This document shows, one piece after another, positions 59,345 to 64,000 of a DNA stretch of 64,000 nucleotides (the first letter of the stretch is position 1; each line of letters starts with the position of its first letter). Source of the stretch: DATJLY01 sp035604615. GTDB taxonomy: Bacteria; Pseudomonadota; Alphaproteobacteria; ATCC43930; CGMCC-115725. The stretch spans positions 26,274 through 90,273 of the forward strand of contig DATNID010000035.1 in assembly GCA_035604615.1 (NCBI GenBank). The letters are read 5' to 3'. Both the position numbers and the translations under genes were made by a program. The notes under the pieces are model-generated. The model had not been told where the DNA came from and did not search any database. It was given only the letters and a program-made list of their open reading frames with translations.

Positions 59345-60390
59345 GCGACGACGAGATCCTGCTCGAGCGCCGGGGCGGGCTCGGCATCGTCACCCTGAAC
59401 CGGCCGCAGGCGCTCAACACGCTGTCGCTCGGCATGTATCGCCGCTTCGATCCGGCGATCGCCGCGTGGGCAAGCGATCCGGGCGTGCGCGCGGTGGTGG
59501 TGCGAGGCGCGGGCGAGCGCGCCTTCTGCGCCGGCGGCGACGTGGTCACGGTCTACCACGCGCGCGCTCAGAAGGCCGGGCCGGGCGACTACAAGGCGGA
59601 TTTCTTCCGCGAGGAATACCAACTCATCCGCCGCATCCACCGCCTGCCCAAGCCGGCGATCGCGCTGATGGACGGCGTCACCATGGGGGGCGGCGTCGGC
59701 GTTTCCGTGAACGGGCGCTTCCGCATCGCGACCGAGCGCACGCTTCTCGCCATGCCCGAGGTCCATATCGGCCTCTTTCCCGATGTCGGCGCGAGCCGGT
59801 TCCTCAATCTCTGTCCGGAACGGATCGGGCTCTATCTCGCGCTTACCGGCAAGCGCATCGGCGCCGCCGACGCGCTCCTGTGCGGCTTCGCAACCCATTT
59901 CGTGCCGCACGAGCGGCTCGCGGCGCTGACCGAGGCGCTCGCCGCTCCCGCCTCCGACATCGAAACCGTCCTCGCCTTCCATGCCGCCGACCCCGGCCCC
60001 GCGCCGCTTGACGCTTTGCGTGCCGCGATCGACCGCTGCTTTGGCGGCGCCAGCGTCGAGGCGATCGTGTCGGCTCTCGCGCGTGAGGACGCGCCCTGGG
60101 GCGCCGAAGCACGCGAGGCCGTCGCGCGCGCATCGCCGCTGAGCCTCAAGATCACGTTCCATCAGCTCGGGCTCGGCGTCGGCATGGATGTCGAGGCCGC
60201 GCTCGCGCTCGAATACCGCATGACGCAGCACTGCATGGCAGGTCACGATTTCTACGAGGGCATCCGCGCGCTCCTCGTGGACAAGGACCGCAATCCAAGC
60301 TGGCAGCACCGCGATCTCGCCGAAGTGAGCGCGGCCGAGGTCGAAAGCTACTTCGCCTCCATAGGCGACCGCGAGCTGCGCTTCGACTAG
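59341..60390 (+). CDS. 3-hydroxyisobutyryl-CoA hydrolase
   Basis: A 349-aa crotonase-fold hydrolase. The oxyanion and family sequences are RAFCAGGDV, MDGVTMGGGVGVSVNGRFRI and the diagnostic MPEVHIGLFPDVGASRFL, which separates HIBCH from ordinary enoyl-CoA hydratases. Length is also longer than hydratases. The start at 59341 overlaps the dehydrogenase stop. It releases 3-hydroxyisobutyrate, which the enzyme encoded at 62408 would oxidise. Confidence 0.93.
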   Translation: MSDDEILLERRGGLGIVTLNRPQALNTLSLGMYRRFDPAIAAWASDPGVRAVVVRGAGERAFCAGGDVVTVYHARAQKAGPGDYKADFFREEYQLIRRIHRLPKPAIALMDGVTMGGGVGVSVNGRFRIATERTLLAMPEVHIGLFPDVGASRFLNLCPERIGLYLALTGKRIGAADALLCGFATHFVPHERLAALTEALAAPASDIETVLAFHAADPGPAPLDALRAAIDRCFGGASVEAIVSALAREDAPWGAEAREAVARASPLSLKITFHQLGLGVGMDVEAALALEYRMTQHCMAGHDFYEGIRALLVDKDRNPSWQHRDLAEVSAAEVESYFASIGDRELRFD

Positions 60391-60392
60391 CG

Positions 60393-61352
60393 TCACTCCG
60401 CGAGCTTCGTCACGTCCTGCATCACCAGGCGGTCGGCCGTGAGCGGCGTCGCGATGTCGCCGAGGGCGCGTTGCGCGTCGATCAGGTTCTGCAGTCGCGC
60501 GCGCGAGACCGCGCCGGTGCGCTCGAAGAAGTCGATCTGGCGAAAGAAATCATAGCTCGCTTCTGCGTCGGGGCGGCTCGAATGCGACGCCTTTACGAAG
60601 ATGTCGATCGCCTCGGTGCGGTTGGCGTCGTCGTGAAGCCAGGCGACCGCTTGCGTCACCGCGTCGTCGAGGGCGCGCGCGGTGGCGGCATGGGCGGCGG
60701 CCCAGGCCCGGTTCGCTGCCATGACGCTGAAGATGAGGTCGCGCGCGTAATCCATCGCCAGCGCGATGGTGACGAAGCCCGCCTCCTTGGCGCGGAAATT
60801 CACCGGCGGAATCAGCATCGCGGCGTCGGCAGAGCCCGATTGCAGCGCCGCGAGCCGCGCGCCGGTCGAGCCGCCGAAGATGAGATCGTATTCGCCCTTG
60901 GCGAGGCCGCCGGCGCGCGCCATCCGGTCCCAATAGACCGCGGTGATGTCGGCGGGGCCGCCGATCGACACGGTCTTCCCTTTGAGCTGCGCCAGCGACG
61001 CGATGCCCTTCTTGCCGATCAGCTCGTAGGGCGCCGCCTGGCCGATGACGCGCAGGATCGCGATCGGCGCGCCCTTGTCGACGGCGTGGATCGGGTCGGC
61101 CGCGCCGGCGATCGCGACGTCGAGCGAGCCCGCGGCGAGTTGCTGCACGATGCCCGGCGCGGTCGGGCCGAACACGAATTCGAACGCAATGCCTTGGACG
61201 GCAAAGAGACCCTTGCTGTCGGCGATGAGGAAGGGCCAGATCGGCGCCACCGCGGCGCCGACGAAGCCGGCTTCGACCTTCTCCGCGGCGTGTGCGCCCG
61301 GCGCCGCGACGACGCACAGGAGCGCCGCGGCGCCGGCGCGCAGCGCCCTCAT
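60393..61352 (-). CDS. NitT/TauT-type ABC substrate-binding protein, copy 1
   Basis: A 319-aa exported protein with a signal peptide (cut after AHA, residue 22) and an NMT1/SsuA-like periplasmic-binding fold. Pattern: PIWPFLIADSKGLFAVQGI, GIVQQLAAGSLDVAI, LKGKTVSIGGPADI and DAAMLIPPVNFRAKEAGF. It is closely related to the next gene (matching order of all these blocks) and starts inside its stop. No permease or ATPase gene lies nearby. Ligand unknown. Confidence 0.9.
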   Translation of the reverse strand: MRALRAGAAALLCVVAAPGAHAAEKVEAGFVGAAVAPIWPFLIADSKGLFAVQGIAFEFVFGPTAPGIVQQLAAGSLDVAIAGAADPIHAVDKGAPIAILRVIGQAAPYELIGKKGIASLAQLKGKTVSIGGPADITAVYWDRMARAGGLAKGEYDLIFGGSTGARLAALQSGSADAAMLIPPVNFRAKEAGFVTIALAMDYARDLIFSVMAANRAWAAAHAATARALDDAVTQAVAWLHDDANRTEAIDIFVKASHSSRPDAEASYDFFRQIDFFERTGAVSRARLQNLIDAQRALGDIATPLTADRLVMQDVTKLAE

Positions 61353-62314
61353 TGTGTCACCTCCGTCATGTCCGGCAGCACCAGGCGCTCGACCGTAAGC
61401 CCGGCATCGACCAGCCCGCGCGCCCGTTCCTCGTCGATCAGCGTCTGAAGCTGCGCGCGCGACACTTTCGAGCTGGGCTCGAAATAACCGATCTTGCGCA
61501 GGAAGTCGTAGCTCGCCTCGGCGTCCTCCGGACTCGCGTGCGCGACCTTGACCAGCAGGTCGGTCGCCTCGCCGCGGTGGCCGGGATCGGTGAGCCAGGC
61601 GATGCTCTGATCGGTCGCGGCGAGGAGGCGATGTACGATGTCGCGGTGCGCCTCCGCCCAGGCGCGCGACAACGCCATGCCGGTGAAGGGGATATCCTTG
61701 ACGTAATCGGCCGCCAGAGCGACGGCGTGATAGCCCTTCTTCTCGGCATGGAAATTAAGGGGCGGGAGCAGCATCGCGGCATCGGCGACGCCGGCCTCGA
61801 GCGCCGCGAGCCGCGCCGCCGCCACGCCCGCGGAAATGATGTCGTAATCGCCTTTCTTGAGGCCGGTTCCCGCCATCATGCGCTCGAAATAGACATTGGT
61901 GATGTCGTTGCTGAGGCCGATCGAGATCGTCTTGCCGCGCAAATCCGCCAGGCTCGTGATGTTCGCCTTGCCGATCAGGACGTAGGGCGCCGACTTGCCG
62001 ATGATGCGGATGAGGGCAAGCTTCGCGCCCTTGTCGATCGCCTGCAGCGGCTCGGGTAGGCCGACGCTGACGATCACGTCGAGCGAGCCGCCGGTCAATT
62101 GCTGCACCACGCCGGAGCCGCTGGGCGCGAAGTTCAGCTCCATGTCGATCCCTTGCGCCGCGAGGAACCCCTTGTGGAGCGCAATGTAGAAAGGCCATAG
62201 CGGCGCCTGGCCGCCGAGCGTGCCGGCAATCACCTTGTCGGCCGCCTGAGCGCACGCGCCGCACAGGACGGACCAGACCGCGAGGGCGCATGCAAGGGCT
62301 TGTTTGCGACGCAT
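61349..62314 (-). CDS. NitT/TauT-type ABC substrate-binding protein, copy 2
   Basis: A 321-aa paralogue of copy 1, first of the pair. The signal peptide ends near CAQA (residue 24). Blocks APLWPFYIALHKGFLAAQGI, GVVQQLTGGSLDVIVSVG, LRGKTISIGLSNDI and DAAMLLPPLNFHAEKKGY parallel those of copy 1. ATG 62314 gives the signal peptide; the open frame continues upstream over the mmsB gene in antisense. The two copies have diverged in ligand-facing regions, so may bind different molecules. Confidence 0.9.
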   Translation of the reverse strand: MRRKQALACALAVWSVLCGACAQAADKVIAGTLGGQAPLWPFYIALHKGFLAAQGIDMELNFAPSGSGVVQQLTGGSLDVIVSVGLPEPLQAIDKGAKLALIRIIGKSAPYVLIGKANITSLADLRGKTISIGLSNDITNVYFERMMAGTGLKKGDYDIISAGVAAARLAALEAGVADAAMLLPPLNFHAEKKGYHAVALAADYVKDIPFTGMALSRAWAEAHRDIVHRLLAATDQSIAWLTDPGHRGEATDLLVKVAHASPEDAEASYDFLRKIGYFEPSSKVSRAQLQTLIDEERARGLVDAGLTVERLVLPDMTEVTQ

Positions 62315-62407
62315 CGTTCCACCTTTCCAACCACCGCGCTTTTTGCGCATGCTAGCGTTGCGGGAGAAAGCGGGAAACGGCTTATCGCTTGCGCGGAAGG
62401 AGGCGCC

Positions 62408-63316
62408 ATGCGCATCGGATTCATCGGGCTCGGTAACATGGGCGGGCCGATGGCGGCGAATCTGGCGAAAGCCGGCCATCGCGTCGCCGGGTACGACGTC
62501 GCGCCGGCCGGCGTCGCGCGGCTCGCAATGGCGGGCGGCGAGGGCGCGGCCTCGATTGCGGCCGCGGTCGCCGGCGCCGAGCTCGTCCTGACCATGCTGC
62601 CGGCGGGCGCCGAGGTGCGCGCGGTCTATGACGGCGCGGGCGGCGTTCTCGCCGCGGCGGAAGCGGGCGCGTTGCTGATCGACTGCTCGACCATCGACGT
62701 GGCCACGGCGCGCGCGGTGGCCGAGGGCGCGGCGCGGCGCGGCTTCGACATGCTCGATGCGCCGGTCTCGGGCGGGGTCGCGGGCGCGGCCGGCGCCACG
62801 CTCACCTTCATGGTGGGCGGCAGCGAAGCGGGCTTCGGGCGGGCCGAGCCGGTGCTTCGGGCGACGGGCAAGACGATCATCCATGCCGGGCCCGCGGGCA
62901 ACGGCCAGGCCGCCAAGATCTGCAACAACCTGATGCTCGGCATCTCGATGATCGCGGTGTCGGAGGCCTTCGGATTGGCCGACCGGCTCGGGCTCGAGCG
63001 CCAGAAATTGTACGACATTAGCGCCAAATCCTCGGGACAATGCTGGTCGCTGACGAGCTATTGCCCGGCGCCCGGCCCGGTGCCGGCGGCGCCCTCCAAC
63101 CGCGACTACGCGCCCGGCTTCACCGCCGTCATGATGCTGAAAGACTTGAAGCTTGCGCGCGATGCGGCCGCCGACACGGGGGCCTCGAGCCCGCTCGGCG
63201 CCGAGGCCGCGCGGCTTTACCAGCGTCTCGCCGAGGCCGGGTTGGGGGCAAAGGATTTCTCCGTGATGTTCCGTTTCCTGGCCGATGGACTGGCCTCCGC
63301 ATCAAGGAGTTCTTAA
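62408..63316 (+). CDS. mmsB: 3-hydroxyisobutyrate dehydrogenase-like NAD(P) oxidoreductase
   Basis: A 302-aa beta-hydroxyacid dehydrogenase. The N-terminal Rossmann motif is GFIGLGNMGGPMAANLAK, the substrate-binding loop is DAPVSGGVAGAAG and the catalytic lysine is in AKICNNLML. With the isobutyryl-CoA dehydrogenase and HIBCH genes it fits valine catabolism, giving methylmalonate semialdehyde. The semialdehyde dehydrogenase (mmsA) is not in this window. Related tartronate-semialdehyde reductases have a similar sequence, so the assignment rests partly on context. Confidence 0.88.
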   Translation: MRIGFIGLGNMGGPMAANLAKAGHRVAGYDVAPAGVARLAMAGGEGAASIAAAVAGAELVLTMLPAGAEVRAVYDGAGGVLAAAEAGALLIDCSTIDVATARAVAEGAARRGFDMLDAPVSGGVAGAAGATLTFMVGGSEAGFGRAEPVLRATGKTIIHAGPAGNGQAAKICNNLMLGISMIAVSEAFGLADRLGLERQKLYDISAKSSGQCWSLTSYCPAPGPVPAAPSNRDYAPGFTAVMMLKDLKLARDAAADTGASSPLGAEAARLYQRLAEAGLGAKDFSVMFRFLADGLASASRSS

Positions 63317-63363
63317 CATCGCTTCGCCTAATATCGGCGCCTACCGCCAGCGCCGAGGCTTTC

Positions 63364-63843
63364 ATGCAGACCGCCTATCTCGACGTCATCGCCATCGTGG
63401 AACGGCTGCACCGGCAGTTCCTTGAAGTCGTCAAGCTCGAGCTCGACAAGGAGAGCGTGCACGACATCAACAACGTGCAGGCGATGATCCTCTACAATAT
63501 CGGCGAAACCGAGATGACCGTCGGCGAGCTGACCTTGCGCGGCTGCTATCTCGGCTCGAACGTCTCCTACAACGTCAAGAAGATGCTGGAGAACGGCTAC
63601 ATCATCCAGGAACGCTCGCCGCACGACCGGCGCTCGGTGCGTGTCCGTCTCTCCGAGAAGGGCCTCGCCCTCCATCACAAGCTGAGCAAGATGCACGAAC
63701 GCCATGTCGCCGCGCTGATGCAGGGCGTGGTCCAGTCGGAAGAGCTGGTGGCCGCCCACAAGACGCTGCGCCGGCTTGAGCGGTTCTGGATCCACGCCGT
63801 GGAGCTCGGCTCGCGCGCCCAGCAATTCACCCCCGCCGCCTGA
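63364..63843 (+). CDS. ldtR: LdtR-type MarR/winged-helix regulator
   Basis: A 159-aa winged-helix regulator. The distinctive segment VHDINNVQAMILYNIGETEMTVGEL (shown here in part) and LRGCYLGSNVSYNVKKMLENGYI, then SPHDRRSVRVRLSEKG, match the LdtR/MarR-like group of alphaproteobacteria, which controls cell-envelope and L,D-transpeptidase genes in relatives. ATG 63364 begins the protein, 47 bases after mmsB. The target genes are not in the window. Confidence 0.85.
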   Translation: MQTAYLDVIAIVERLHRQFLEVVKLELDKESVHDINNVQAMILYNIGETEMTVGELTLRGCYLGSNVSYNVKKMLENGYIIQERSPHDRRSVRVRLSEKGLALHHKLSKMHERHVAALMQGVVQSEELVAAHKTLRRLERFWIHAVELGSRAQQFTPAA

Positions 63844-63862
63844 TCCAACTCCCCGGCCGCTA

Positions 63863-64000
63863 GAGCATTTCCCGCTGGATCGGAATCGGCAGGGGATTCC
63901 CAAGACGGCCTGGATGTGATTCAAGCTGGCTGCTGGAAGCAGGGGGCCAGCATGGATGCCGGCAGCCTATTCGGATGATCTTCGAGAACGGGTGATACGG
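63863..64000 (+). mobile_element. IS630-family element, left end (continues beyond window)
   Basis: After a TA at 63861-63862, the sequence GAGCATTTCCCGCTGG begins a stretch with an internal inverted repeat (GGAATC at 63882-63887, GATTCC at 63895-63900). A reading frame then opens at 63956, as in IS630 elements of alphaproteobacteria. TA is the known target of this family. The other end lies outside the window, so the full length and boundary are unproven. Confidence 0.65.
63956..64000 (+). CDS. IS630-family transposase, N-terminal fragment
   Basis: Only 15 codons are visible: MPAAYSDDLRERVIR. The YSDDLRERV wording is the usual N terminus of IS630-family transposases, ahead of the first helix-turn-helix. 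Whether the gene is intact cannot be judged. Confidence 0.7.
   Translation, partial: MPAAYSDDLRERVIR

Noticed and set aside
1..64000. CRISPR arrays, rRNA or tRNA genes
   Set aside because: No regularly spaced direct repeats and no conserved rRNA or tRNA sequence were recognised by reading; a covariance-model scan was not possible.

Overview
The window is a GC-rich, densely packed bacterial chromosome segment from an alphaproteobacterium, probably a Rhodospirillales- or Hyphomicrobiales-like lineage. The pointers are the Rrf2-controlled suf operon, an LdtR-type MarR regulator, a bacterial arginyl/leucyl-transferase, a MotA/MotB pair, intracellular PHA depolymerase, Mg-type HemB, and many alphaproteobacterial acyl-CoA and CoA-transferase enzymes. 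Placement is inferred from gene content only; there is no rRNA, tRNA or other phylogenetic marker here.

Layout. 1-5944: Fe-S assembly operon (Rrf2 regulator 3' end, sufB, sufC, sufD, sufS, sufU, sufT). 5964-9340: b561-type cytochrome, secreted CHRD protein, glutathione transferase, a class II-like cytochrome c and a diheme cytochrome c. 9400-13934: an SDR, then a likely polymer/beta-keto acid unit (PHA depolymerase, BKACE-family cleavage enzyme, two-subunit 3-oxoacid CoA-transferase). 13915-17182: small membrane protein, cytochrome P450, MFS transporter. 17372-21339 (minus): thiolase, two-subunit glutaconate-type CoA-transferase homologue and CaiB-type CoA-transferase, all overlapping or nearly so. 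21432-23015: gamma-glutamyltransferase.

23016-27022 is an accessory pocket, visibly richer in A/T. It holds a lipoprotein gene, then a HEPN/MltR-like gene cut exactly in two by a 2372-bp IS1595-family element (23991-26362). The element has near-perfect 24-bp terminal inverted repeats and an 8-bp target duplication. Besides the transposase it carries a passenger cassette: a HEPN-like protein and three small proteins. Removing the element and one target copy restores the host reading frame.

27023-37361: a giant Nfn-like flavoprotein fusion, a DHA2 drug exporter, a SoeABC/DmsABC-type molybdoenzyme complex (most like cytoplasmic sulfite dehydrogenase) and Bpt. 37445-42655 (minus): cbs, dienelactone hydrolase, cystathionine lyase (reverse transsulfuration), motA, motB. 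42755-52402: alpha/beta hydrolase and luciferase-like monooxygenase, FAH hydrolase, penicillin acylase, aldehyde dehydrogenase, secreted metallo-beta-lactamase-fold protein, CaiB enzyme. 52482-58098: TPR sulfotransferase, two alpha/beta hydrolases around an RlmM-like methyltransferase, hemB. 58205-63316: valine catabolism (isobutyryl-CoA dehydrogenase, 3-hydroxyisobutyryl-CoA hydrolase, 3-hydroxyisobutyrate dehydrogenase) interrupted by two opposite-strand paralogous substrate-binding proteins. 63364-63843: ldtR. The window ends inside the first codons of an IS630-family transposase.

Most genes form tight operons with 4-base start/stop overlaps. The strongest novelty is the IS1595 element with its passenger cassette and the symmetric HEPN-in-HEPN disruption.
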